Shown: one piece after another, positions 9,828 through 17,504 of the stretch
Layout: the number at the start of each line of letters is the position of its first letter
How positions within the stretch are numbered: the first letter of the stretch is position 1
Source of the DNA: Acidimicrobiales bacterium
GTDB lineage: Bacteria > Actinomycetota > Acidimicrobiia > Acidimicrobiales > Aldehydirespiratoraceae
DNA: 64,000 nt
NCBI GenBank assembly: GCA_033344915.1
Contig: JAWPML010000001.1
Coordinates: forward strand, 1,794,369 to 1,858,368
Direction of reading: 5' to 3'
Program-made: the position numbers and the translations under genes
Notes under the pieces: model-generated
The model's input: the letters and a program-made list of their open reading frames with translations, nothing else
Database searches by the model: none
What the model was told of the DNA's origin: nothing

Positions 9828-10927
9828 TGGGCGACCTCTTCGGCCTGGTCGAGGAGTACGCCGACTTCGGTGAGCACCGCACCGGGACGGCGAGCCAGGC
9901 CCGCACGGCCGACTGGCTCGCCGATCAGCTCGGGTCGCGCGGCGGCGCGGTGCGGTTGGAACCACTCGCCTTCGAGCGCTACACGGCGGACTGGAGCGTC
10001 ACCATCGACGGTGACGAGGTCGAGGCGCTCCCGCTGTTCTACGAGGCCGTCGGGTCGGCGGCATCGGACGACCCCGTGCGCTGGCCGGCGTTCGATCCGC
10101 CGGGCGCCGGGCCGCTGGGCACGACCGGCGCGCTGGAGGACGCCCAGCCTGGGGTGCTCGCGGTGGCGGCCACCCGCAACCTCCTCGGGCTCCTCGCCGT
10201 GTCGAACCGCACGCCGGTGCTCGGCTCCGGCCAGCCCGTCCTGCAGGTCGCCGGGCACCACGGCGAGGCCCTCGCCGGCGGCGCGACGGTGCGAGCCCGG
10301 CTCGACGCCCGCATCGAGCCGGCGACCTGTCCCAACGTGATCGCCGAGTTCGGCGATGTCGCCGGGGCCCAGCGACTCGTCATCGTCACCACGCCGATCT
10401 CCGGCTGGTTCCGCTGTGCCGGTGAGCGGGGAACGGGCATCGCGGTCGCCCTCGAGGTCGCCGAGCGCCTCGCGGCCGAGACGCCGGTGCTCTTCCTGGG
10501 CGCCACCGGCCACGAGCTCGGCGGGCTCGGCGGCGTGGCCTTCCAACGCGCCCACGCCGGGCGCGTCCACACCCTGCTCCACGTGGGCGCGAACGTCGGA
10601 TGTGACTGGCCCGCGACCGACACCCTCGCGGCGCCGAACCATGCGTTCATGCGCGCCCGGGTGATCAGCACCACGCGACGGACCCGCGATGTCGCTGCGC
10701 CCTTCGAGCGGCTCGGGTCGGGCATCGACGAACCGGGGCGCGACCGGTCGAAGTGGTTCGGCGAGGCGGCCGAGTGGCTCGACGCGCCACAACTGCTGTC
10801 GTTCCTCGGTCAGAACCCTTGGTTCCACGCGCCACAGGACACGCCGGACGTGTCGTGCACGGCCGAACGCACCGCCGCAGTCGCCGGCGCGTTCACCGAA
10901 TCTGCCCTCGCCCTCGTCCGCCGGTAG
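9827..10927 (+). CDS. M28-like zinc-peptidase fold protein with degenerate metal site
   Basis: 366 aa. The N-terminal block (FGEHRTGTASQARTADWLAD) and the core resemble M28 aminopeptidases. The metal-ligand positions look altered: the H-x-D region reads VIVTTPISGWFRCAGERGTG, the usual catalytic EE pair reads ATGHELGGLG, and the Asp-ligand strand reads LLHVGANVG. Only the last His region (WFHAPQDTPDV) resembles the active family. This suggests a non-catalytic homologue or one with a changed metal site. It starts inside the stop codon of the carotenoid oxygenase gene and is followed 10 nt later by an acyl-CoA dehydrogenase, implying a three-gene transcript. No signal peptide is seen, so it is probably cytoplasmic. 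Confidence 0.7.
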   Translation: MGDLFGLVEEYADFGEHRTGTASQARTADWLADQLGSRGGAVRLEPLAFERYTADWSVTIDGDEVEALPLFYEAVGSAASDDPVRWPAFDPPGAGPLGTTGALEDAQPGVLAVAATRNLLGLLAVSNRTPVLGSGQPVLQVAGHHGEALAGGATVRARLDARIEPATCPNVIAEFGDVAGAQRLVIVTTPISGWFRCAGERGTGIAVALEVAERLAAETPVLFLGATGHELGGLGGVAFQRAHAGRVHTLLHVGANVGCDWPATDTLAAPNHAFMRARVISTTRRTRDVAAPFERLGSGIDEPGRDRSKWFGEAAEWLDAPQLLSFLGQNPWFHAPQDTPDVSCTAERTAAVAGAFTESALALVRR

Positions 10928-10937
10928 CGTTCTGCCC

Positions 10938-12257
10938 ATGGCAGTCACCGAGTCCACCGGCACCGACGCGATCCTCGACGAACTCCGAGCATGGCTCGAG
11001 GACAACTGGGATCCCGACCTCACGCTCGCCGAGTGGTGGGAACGCCTCGGCCTCGCCGGGTGGGCCGCGCCCACGCTGCCGACCAACGCCTACGGCAAGG
11101 GTCTGAGCCGTAGCGACGCGAACCAGGTCGGCCGGGTCATCGCCGAACACGGCGCCGTCGGTGCGATGGGCGGCCTCGGCCTGCTCCTCGCCGCCCCGAC
11201 GATCGCGACCCACGGCACCCAGGAGCAGATCGATCTCTATGTGCGCGAGATCGTCACCGGGCAGAAGGCGTGGTGCCAGCTGTTCTCCGAGCCGGGCGCC
11301 GGTTCCGACCTCGCCGGGTTGACCGCCAAGGCCGAGCTCGACGGCGACGAGTGGATCGTCAACGGCCAGAAGGTGTGGACCTCGCTCGGCCAGACCGCCG
11401 ACATGGGCATGCTCATCGCCCGCACCAACCCGGACGCGCCCAAGCACCAGGGCATCACCTGGTTCGCGTGTGACATGCACCAGGAGGGCGTGGAGATCCG
11501 GCCCCTCATCGAGATGACCGGCCACGCCATGTTCAACGAGGTGTTCCTGAGCGACGCCCGCGTGCCGAACGACGCCGTGATCGGCGACGTGAACAACGGC
11601 TGGGCCGCCACCAACACCACGCTCGCCCACGAACGGGCCGGTCTCGGCTCCGGCGGTGGCGCCGGCGGCTCCGGGCTCACGCCCGGCACGGTCGCGGGGA
11701 TGCTCGACAAGCGCGCTGGCGACTACGCCCCCGATCCGGCCAAGCGGTCCCAGGCAGGCGGCGCGGCGGCCGCGGTGCGGCGGGGCGGCGCCGACATGAT
11801 GATCGACCTGGCCCGCGCCGAGGGGAAGAACACCGATCCGGTGATCCGCCAGGACCTCGTGCGCCTCCACATCCTCCACCGGCTCGGCCAGATGAACACC
11901 GACCGGGTCAAGGCCGCCAAGGCCGCCGGCAAGGACATCCCGGGCATGGCCAACATCGGCAAGCTCTCGATGAGCGACGTCATGCGGCTCACCCGTGACC
12001 TCGGGCTCCAGCTCGTCGGCCCGATGGGCACGCTCCACGGCTACACGCCCGAGCAGACCGCGGCGCTCAACGAAGCGACCGGCAACCCGTTGCTGCCGAT
12101 GATCACCGGCCAGGCGCTCTACGCCCAGGCGCCGCCGATCTACGGCGGCACGGATCAGATCCAGCGCAACATCATCGGCGAGCGGGTCCTCGGCCTCCCC
12201 AAGGAGCCCGGCGACTTCAAGACGACCCCGTTCAGCGAGCTGCCGAAGAACGCCTGA
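10938..12257 (+). CDS. Acyl-CoA dehydrogenase family protein
   Basis: 439 aa flavoprotein. It has the FAD/acyl-CoA motifs CQLFSEPGAGSDLAGL (about 114-129), NGQKVWTSLGQTADMGMLIAR (about 141-161) and the C-terminal IYGGTDQIQRNIIGERVLGL (about 400-419). It introduces a double bond into an acyl-CoA, passing electrons to ETF. A Gly-rich insertion (GSGGGAGGSG) lies near 235. It is a clear paralogue of the protein at 36523-37782, sharing length, block order and the closing F-x-x-L-P-K-N. Such actinobacterial families often act on CoA-linked steroid side chains or branched acids, but the substrate here is unknown. It follows the M28-like gene by 10 nt. Confidence 0.92.
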   Translation: MAVTESTGTDAILDELRAWLEDNWDPDLTLAEWWERLGLAGWAAPTLPTNAYGKGLSRSDANQVGRVIAEHGAVGAMGGLGLLLAAPTIATHGTQEQIDLYVREIVTGQKAWCQLFSEPGAGSDLAGLTAKAELDGDEWIVNGQKVWTSLGQTADMGMLIARTNPDAPKHQGITWFACDMHQEGVEIRPLIEMTGHAMFNEVFLSDARVPNDAVIGDVNNGWAATNTTLAHERAGLGSGGGAGGSGLTPGTVAGMLDKRAGDYAPDPAKRSQAGGAAAAVRRGGADMMIDLARAEGKNTDPVIRQDLVRLHILHRLGQMNTDRVKAAKAAGKDIPGMANIGKLSMSDVMRLTRDLGLQLVGPMGTLHGYTPEQTAALNEATGNPLLPMITGQALYAQAPPIYGGTDQIQRNIIGERVLGLPKEPGDFKTTPFSELPKNA

Positions 12258-12735
12258 CCGCGTCCGCCGGGCCGAGCTGCGAGATCGCGGCGACACCAGC
12301 GGCCAGGAAGATCCACTGGATGGTGCCCAGGCGGGCGTTCGCCGGGTCGAGCAGCATCCACGCACCCGTGACAACGGCGACGATGGCGAACGGCGCGACG
12401 CGTCGTCGGGCACGGATCCCGGCCCAGATCGAGCCGCCCATGACGGTGACCACGCCGATGGCGGCGAGGCCGGCGTGGCCGAGGTGTTGCCACCCGACCA
12501 TGTCGTGGCGCATCAGCGTGCGACAGAAGCCGATGCGCGGCGAACACTCGAGCGGGACCGCGCCCAGCGCGACGACCAGCACCGCGAGGAACCCGACCAG
12601 CGCCGCAGGGCCGGGAGTGGCGCGCCGCCAGCGCCACGCGACGAGCGCCATGACCAACCCCACCACGGCGATCGCCGCCCGGGTGGCCGCCGGATACGGC
12701 GCCTCCGACGCGGCGAACCAGCTGATCGGATGCTG
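12232..12735 (-). pseudogene. 5'-truncated DUF998-like membrane protein
   Basis: Reading leftward, HPISWFAASEAPYP is followed by about five membrane helices (AAIAVVGLVMALVAW, LVGFLAVLVVALGAV, AAIGVVTVMGGSIWAGI, IVAVVTGAWMLL, WIFLAAGVAAISQL), the pattern of DUF998 proteins after their first helix. Family similarity begins abruptly near 12735, and no ATG, GTG or TTG start lies near that point; the first in-frame alternative is GTG at 12666, inside the first visible helix. The missing N-terminus and the equally 5'-short divergent gene at 12730 suggest a deletion joined two genes head to head. The 3' end overlaps the convergent acyl-CoA dehydrogenase by 26 nt. Confidence 0.55.
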
Positions 12736-13365
12736 AGCTGGGAGGACTGCTGGGTGAACTCGATCGGCTTCGACCTGGCGATCGCCTACGCCAACCAGTG
12801 GCCTACGCTCGGCGACGCCGAGGCCGACGGCTGGCATCGCGCCGTCAACTATGTGGAGGGCATGGGCACCCATCACGTGCGGCTCGAGGGCTTCGATCCG
12901 ACCGGTCCCGGATTCGATCCCGACGATCCCTCCTTCCCGGGCACCGCGATCGACGGCACCTTCAACGCGGCACAACCCGAGTTCCTGATGTACGACGGCA
13001 ACGGGGCCGACGCCGAGCTGACCAGGTTCGCCTGGTTCTTCGAGTCGGACTCCACCACACCGCCCGAGGGCTTCCGGGGCGACAACGACTGGTGGCACCG
13101 CCACGAGAGCCTCTGCTTCACCAACAACTCGTGGCTGGTGGTCGGCGAGAACATCACGGACACCACGTGCGCCAACCGCGGCGGCACCAACGTCGACCTG
13201 TCCAACTTCTGGATGCTCCACGCGTGGATCATCGATCCGTGGACGGTCCAGTTCGACGTGTTCGCCAACCACCACCCGTGCCTGCACCAGTCCGGTCCTG
13301 CCGTCCCCGGCGACCATGACCCGTGCTGGGAGGAAGCGCACAGCGGCGGCGGTCACGGGCACTGA
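12730..13365 (+). CDS. His/Cys-rich hypothetical protein, probably 5'-truncated
   Basis: 211 aa from the first usable ATG (12730), which has no convincing ribosome-binding site. Conserved-looking blocks include EADGWHRAVNYVEGMGTHHV (about 35-54), QPEFLMYDGNG (about 88), WWHRHESLC (about 121-129), FWMLHAWIIDPW (about 157-168), FANHHPCLHQ (about 174) and a His-rich end HSGGGHGH. The layout resembles secreted actinobacterial proteins of unknown function in which His and Cys residues may bind metal. Relatives normally begin with a signal peptide, which is absent here, fitting a lost 5' end at the junction with the DUF998 fragment. It may be a pseudogene. The downstream fragment is in the same frame after the TGA. 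Confidence 0.5.
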   Translation: MLSWEDCWVNSIGFDLAIAYANQWPTLGDAEADGWHRAVNYVEGMGTHHVRLEGFDPTGPGFDPDDPSFPGTAIDGTFNAAQPEFLMYDGNGADAELTRFAWFFESDSTTPPEGFRGDNDWWHRHESLCFTNNSWLVVGENITDTTCANRGGTNVDLSNFWMLHAWIIDPWTVQFDVFANHHPCLHQSGPAVPGDHDPCWEEAHSGGGHGH

Positions 13366-13554
13366 CGTCACCGCCGGGCAGCGGGGTTCGATGACGCCGA
13401 GATCTTCGGGATCACGGCGTTCGTCGGACTGCGCATCGCGTTCTCGACGATCAACGCCGCGCTGGGGGTGAGGCCGGACGCGGAGCTGCGGAGTTTCTCG
13501 CCGCCGGAGGTCGTCGACGCGGTGGACTTCGGCCGACCGATCGCCGACGACTGA
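13366..13554 (+). pseudogene. C-terminal remnant of a carboxymuconolactone-decarboxylase-family protein
   Basis: Directly after the TGA at 13363-13365, and in the same frame, 62 codons encode GFDDAEIFGITAFVGLRIAF, then STINAALGVRPDAEL and VVDAVDFGRPIADD before TGA at 13552. This is the characteristic C-terminal end of CMD/AhpD-like proteins of about 180 aa. There is no start codon or Shine-Dalgarno sequence, and the catalytic CxxC-containing N-terminal half is missing. I read it as a gene remnant, the third truncated gene in this 1.3-kb interval. Confidence 0.6.
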
Positions 13555-13764
13555 GCCGGCGGTCGGCGACACGTGGTTCGGGGCACCCTGGGTTCCGATC
13601 TCCATCCGGTACCATCACTACCGACGTTTGTTGCCGCCTCGTTGCGGGCGACTGTCGACTTCCTGCACCCTGCGCGCCGTTTTGATTCGGGCCTGTTACG
13701 GCTCGGCGAACACCGCCGCGATCGGGAGACAGATGAAATCGGGTCTGCGTATGTTCGCCTCGAG

Positions 13765-13780
13765 CGGTGGTCGACCACCG
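13765..13780. promoter_or_regulatory. 16-bp perfect palindrome upstream of glutamine synthetase
   Basis: CGGTGGTCGACCACCG ends 29 bp before the glutamine synthetase ATG. It could be an operator or part of an mRNA leader. The rest of the 255-bp gap from 13555 to 13809 holds no gene I can support. Confidence 0.35.
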
Positions 13781-13809
13781 GGAACCGACGAGAGAACCGA
13801 GTACCGAAC

Positions 13810-15987
13810 ATGAGCGGCAACGAGATCAGATTGCAGGCGATCAACGAGGTGACGAACCGCAGCGTCGTCCCCGCCGGCAGCCCCGGCGGGCCGTTGAGCG
13901 AGATCTGGGCGTGCGACGTGTTCAACCTCGCCACGATGGAGGAATCGCTGTCGAAGAACGCCTTCAAGGCGATGAAGGCGGCGATGCAGACCGGCACACC
14001 GCTCGACCCCGCCACCGCTGACGTGGTCGCCGCCGCCATGAAGGACTGGGCGATCGGCAAGGGCGTCAAGTTCTTCTCGCACATCTTCTACCCGCTGACC
14101 AACATCACCGCGGAGAAGCACGACGGCTTCATCGTCACCAACGCCGACGGCAACGCGATCACCGAGTTCACCGGCAGCCTGCTGATCAAGGGCGAGCCCG
14201 ACGGGTCGTCGTTCCCCAACGGCAGCCTCCGCACGACCAACGCCGCCCGGGGCTACACCGCCTGGGATCCGACGAGCCCGGCGTTCGTCATGCAGACCGC
14301 CAACGGTGCCACGCTCATGATCCCGTCGGTGTTCATGGCGTGGACCGGCGAGTCACTCGACAAGAAGATCCCCCTCCTGCGGTCCAACGCGGCGATGAGC
14401 AAGGCCGCCACACGGGTGCTGTCGCTGATGGGCGAGACCGACATCGAGACGCTCAACTCGAGTTGCGGCGCCGAGCAGGAGTACTTCCTCATCGACGCCC
14501 ACTTCGCCCACAGTCGCCCCGATCTGCTGCTCGCCGGGCGCACCCTGTTCGGCGCGCCGTCGCCGAAGGGCCAGGAGTTCGACGACCACTACTTCGGCGC
14601 CATCCCCGAGCGGGTCCAGGTCTTCATGCAGGACTTCGAGGACAAGCTGTTCCGCCTCGGCATCCCGGCCAAGACCCACCACAACGAGGTCGCCCCCGGC
14701 CAGTTCGAGATCGCGCCCTACTTCGAGGCGGCCAACGTCGCGGCCGACCATCAGCAGCTGATGATGACGATCATGCAGTCGACGGCGAAGGCCCACGGCT
14801 TCGTGTGTCTCCTCCACGAGAAGCCGTTCGCCGGACTCAACGGCTCGGGCAAACACGTCAACTGGTCGGTGGGCAACTCCACCCAGGGCAACCTCCTCGA
14901 CCCGGGACAGACGCCCGCGGAGAACCTCAACTTCCTGCTGTTCTGCGGTGCCGTCATCCGCGGCGTCCACCTCTTCGGTCCCCTCCTGCGCGCCGTCATC
15001 GCGTCGGCCAGCAACGACCACCGACTGGGTGCCAACGAGGCGCCGCCGGCGATCCTGTCGGTGTATCTCGGCGAGCAGCTCGAAGCCGTGTTCAACGACA
15101 TCAAGGACGGCTCCGCGTCCGAGCTCGCCGAGGGCGGCACGATGGACCTCGGGCTCGCCGAGATCCTGCCGTTCACCCGCGATCCCGGCGACCGCAACCG
15201 AACCTCGCCGTTCGCGTTCACCGGCAACCGCTTCGAGTTCCGCGCCGTCGGGTCGTCGCACTCCGTCGCCGGCCCGCTGGTGGCGATGAACACGATGCTG
15301 GCCGACTCGCTCGAGTGGATCGGCGACAAGCTCGAGCCGGTGCTCGAGTCCGGCGCCTCACCCGTGGAAGCCGTGGCCACCGTGCTCAAGGAGCTGATGG
15401 AGCTCCACGGCGACGTGGTGTTCGGCGGCGACGGCTACTCCGAGGAGTGGCACCGTGCCGCGGTCGAGGAGCGCGGCCTGCGCAACCTGCCGACGACGGC
15501 CGACGCCCTGCCGGTGCTGATGGAGGACGAGACGATCGCCCTCTTCGAGCGGACCGAGGTGCTTTCCCCCGTCGAGCTCGAATCCCGCTACGAGGTCTAC
15601 GCCGAGCAGTACATCCTGTCGATCGGCGTCGAGGCGAGGATGGCGGTCGAACTGGCCAAGACCTGGATCTACCCGGCGACGATGTCGTACCTGTCCGAGC
15701 TGACCACCACCATCGGCAACGCGGGGACGCTGGGCGTCGACATGGACACGTCGATCGTCAAGGCCCTCGGCAACGAGGCCGACGCCATGCTCGCCGCCGC
15801 CAACGAACTCGACGAGGCGATCAGCTTCCACGATTTCGATTCGACCGCAGGCCACATGCGCTACTGCGCCGACACGATCCGGGGCCTGATGGACAAGGTG
15901 CGCAGCCACGCCGACCGTCTCGAGACCGACGTGGCCGACGACCACTGGCCGCTCCCCAAGTACCGGGAGATGCTCTTCATCAAGTAG
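13810..15987 (+). CDS. glnN: Glutamine synthetase type III
   Basis: 725 aa, the size of GSIII and much longer than type I (about 470 aa). It makes glutamine from glutamate, ammonia and ATP. The GSIII-specific start ISEI-like region reads PLSEIWACDVFNLATMEE. Other blocks are KFFSHIFYPLTNITAEKHDGF (about 90), SSCGAEQEYFLID (about 218-230, metal-binding Glu residues), KTHHNEVAPGQFEIAPYF (about 293), LNGSGKHVNWSV (about 345, ATP/ammonia site) and RNRTSPFAFTGNRFEFRAVGSS (about 465-486). ATG 13810 is chosen for the leading MSGNEIRLQAI and GAGAG upstream. GSIII is less common in Actinobacteria than type I. No PII or ammonium transporter gene is adjacent. Confidence 0.95.
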   Translation: MSGNEIRLQAINEVTNRSVVPAGSPGGPLSEIWACDVFNLATMEESLSKNAFKAMKAAMQTGTPLDPATADVVAAAMKDWAIGKGVKFFSHIFYPLTNITAEKHDGFIVTNADGNAITEFTGSLLIKGEPDGSSFPNGSLRTTNAARGYTAWDPTSPAFVMQTANGATLMIPSVFMAWTGESLDKKIPLLRSNAAMSKAATRVLSLMGETDIETLNSSCGAEQEYFLIDAHFAHSRPDLLLAGRTLFGAPSPKGQEFDDHYFGAIPERVQVFMQDFEDKLFRLGIPAKTHHNEVAPGQFEIAPYFEAANVAADHQQLMMTIMQSTAKAHGFVCLLHEKPFAGLNGSGKHVNWSVGNSTQGNLLDPGQTPAENLNFLLFCGAVIRGVHLFGPLLRAVIASASNDHRLGANEAPPAILSVYLGEQLEAVFNDIKDGSASELAEGGTMDLGLAEILPFTRDPGDRNRTSPFAFTGNRFEFRAVGSSHSVAGPLVAMNTMLADSLEWIGDKLEPVLESGASPVEAVATVLKELMELHGDVVFGGDGYSEEWHRAAVEERGLRNLPTTADALPVLMEDETIALFERTEVLSPVELESRYEVYAEQYILSIGVEARMAVELAKTWIYPATMSYLSELTTTIGNAGTLGVDMDTSIVKALGNEADAMLAAANELDEAISFHDFDSTAGHMRYCADTIRGLMDKVRSHADRLETDVADDHWPLPKYREMLFIK

Positions 15988-16011
15988 CGGCCCGCCGCAG
16001 GGCCCGCCTCG

Positions 16012-16085
16012 CACCCCCGACAGGACTCGAACCTGCAACCTGCGAGGTAGAAGCTCGCTGCTCTATCCAGTTGAGCTACGGGGGC
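16012..16085 (-). tRNA. tRNA-Arg (anticodon TCT)
   Basis: Cloverleaf on the minus strand: acceptor GCCCCCG pairs with CGGGGGT (terminal G-U pair), D-arm GCTCAACTGGATAGAGC, anticodon stem GCGAG/CTCGC around loop CTTCTAC, and T-arm with TTCGAGT. The discriminator is G and CCA is not encoded. It lies 24 bp after the glutamine synthetase stop in convergent orientation. Confidence 0.95.
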
Positions 16086-16179
16086 GAGATAAGGGTAGGC
16101 CGGGCGGGTACACCCCCGGTACACTCTGTCGCTGCCGGGCCCTCCGGGTTCGGCACATCGTTCGGCTCCGGCCGGCATG

Positions 16180-16253
16180 GTGGGCGTAGCTCAGTTGGTT
16201 AGAGCGCCTGGTTGTGGTCCAGGAGGTCGGGGGTTCGAATCCCCTCGTTCACC
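16180..16253 (+). tRNA. tRNA-His (anticodon GTG)
   Basis: Acceptor GTGGGCG pairs with CGTTCAC including two G-U pairs; D-arm GCTCAGTTGGTTAGAGC; anticodon stem CCTGG/CCAGG around loop TTGTGGT; T-arm GGGGG-TTCGAAT-CCCCT. The G at 16179 is the identity nucleotide G-1 of tRNA-His. The discriminator is C. The tRNA-Lys follows after 28 bp, likely in one transcript. Confidence 0.96.
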
Positions 16254-16281
16254 CGTAGAGTTTCTCCTCGGAGCAATTCCT

Positions 16282-16357
16282 GCACCTCTAGCTCAATTGG
16301 TAGAGCATCGGACTCTTAATCCGCAGGTTCTGGGTTCAAGTCCCAGGGGGTGTACCA
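16282..16357 (+). tRNA. tRNA-Lys (anticodon CTT), CCA encoded
   Basis: Acceptor GCACCTC pairs with GGGGTGT via two G-U pairs; D-arm GCTCAATTGGTAGAGC; anticodon loop CTCTTAA; T-arm CTGGG-TTCAAGT-CCCAG; discriminator A followed by encoded CCA. The anticodon stem has a T27-C43 mismatch at its base. A strong hairpin follows at 16362. Confidence 0.94.
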
Positions 16358-16361
16358 CCGC

Positions 16362-16402
16362 AAACCCCAGGTCAGGCCCGTTGTCCGGGCGGCCTGGGGT
16401 TT
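16362..16402 (+). terminator. Hairpin terminator after the His-Lys tRNA pair
   Basis: A 10-bp perfect stem AAACCCCAGG/CCTGGGGTTT encloses an inner GCCCG/CGGGC stem. The 3' arm ends in TTT but there is no long T-run. It lies 5 bp after the tRNA-Lys CCA and before the next gene. Confidence 0.75.
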
Positions 16403-16444
16403 CGTCGTAGGCTCGGCTGCCATGCACCCAAGCCGGCGCGTCGG

Positions 16445-17488
16445 ATGACCAAGGTCGTCTTCGTCGTCATCGACGCCCTGCCGCTCGATCTCGTCGGTCC
16501 GGCGTGGACGCCGAACCTGCACCGGCTCGCCGAACAGGGCGGCACTCATCCCGAGGGCGGACGGGCCGTCCTCAGCACGGCGACCTACCCGAACCATGCA
16601 ACGTTCGCGACCGGCACCTCGCCGGCGGAGCACGGGATCATGGTCAACCGGATGTGGAACGGCGAGGCGTTCGTGTCGTCGTCCAGCCACGGTCCCCGCG
16701 GGGAGACCATCTTCACCGCGGCTCGTCGCGCCGGACGGTCGAGCGGCATCGTCGTGGGCGACCACCACCTCGTCGGCGTGATGGGCGGCTTCGAGGCCGA
16801 CCTCCACTGGCCGCCCGACGGCCGCCGCGCCGATGTGGCGCTCGACCCGTTCCGCTACGCCGCGGACTCATCGGTGATCGACGCGGTGGACGAGACGTCG
16901 GTCCTCGACTGCGATCTCGCGGTCGTCCACTTCAACGAGCCGGACACCGCCGCGCACCGGTTCGGGCCGGACTCGAGCGAACTCGCCGAGTGCGCCCGCT
17001 CGACGGATGCCGCGCTCGGCCAGCTGCTCGAACGCATCGGCCCGGCGTGGGACGACACCGTCGTCATGGTGGTCAGCGACCACGATCAGGAGCGGGTGAC
17101 CGACCACGGGCTCGACGTCCAGGCTTCGCTGGACCAACGGGGCCTGCCGGGCATCGTGGAGACCGAGGGCACGGCCGCGCTCGTCATGGGCGGGCCGCCG
17201 GTCGAGCAGCTCCTCACCCTTCCCGAGGTCGCCGGCGCGCTGCCACTCGACGCCGACAACACCCTCGTGTGGGGCGAACCCGGCCAGGTCTTCGGTCCGT
17301 GGCTCGACGAACTCCACGGGTCCCACGGCAGCCCCCGCTGCGACACCCAGGTGGCCGTCGTCGGCGGTGGACACTCGTCCGTCGCTCCCCTCGCCGCCCG
17401 CATCCGTGCCGAGCGGCCGGCGGCGACCTCGTGGGCGCCGACGATCGCCGGTCTTCTCGGGCTCGATCTCGCAAGCCCGGCGAGCTGA
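16445..17488 (+). CDS. Alkaline-phosphatase-superfamily nucleotide pyrophosphatase/phosphodiesterase
   Basis: 347 aa. The two-metal phosphodiesterase pattern is intact: VVIDALPLD (about 6-14, metal Asp), TATYPNHATFATGTSPAEHG (about 44-63, nucleophile Thr and surrounding), HFNEPDTAAHRFGPDS (about 164-179, Asp and His ligands), VVSDHDQ (about 206-212) and GGGHSS (about 311). Relatives hydrolyse nucleotide pyrophosphates or phosphodiesters, or act as phosphonate hydrolases. No signal peptide is visible, so it is probably cytoplasmic. It starts 43 bp after the tRNA terminator hairpin, with no partner gene on its strand. The 3' end meets the minus-strand lipoprotein gene at a palindrome containing that gene's stop codon. 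Confidence 0.85.
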   Translation: MTKVVFVVIDALPLDLVGPAWTPNLHRLAEQGGTHPEGGRAVLSTATYPNHATFATGTSPAEHGIMVNRMWNGEAFVSSSSHGPRGETIFTAARRAGRSSGIVVGDHHLVGVMGGFEADLHWPPDGRRADVALDPFRYAADSSVIDAVDETSVLDCDLAVVHFNEPDTAAHRFGPDSSELAECARSTDAALGQLLERIGPAWDDTVVMVVSDHDQERVTDHGLDVQASLDQRGLPGIVETEGTAALVMGGPPVEQLLTLPEVAGALPLDADNTLVWGEPGQVFGPWLDELHGSHGSPRCDTQVAVVGGGHSSVAPLAARIRAERPAATSWAPTIAGLLGLDLASPAS

Positions 17489-17504
17489 CGGGGCCTAGGC
17501 CCCG
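17489..17504. terminator. Palindrome between convergent genes
   Basis: CGGGGCCTAGGCCCCG is a 16-bp perfect palindrome starting one base after the + strand TGA and containing the minus-strand stop codon (CTA at 17495-17497). It may help end transcription from both sides, though there is no loop or T-run. Confidence 0.35.

Noticed and set aside
12475-12729. Upstream extension of the His/Cys-rich protein
   Set aside because: The extension is antisense to the DUF998-like fragment and lacks any protein-like pattern.
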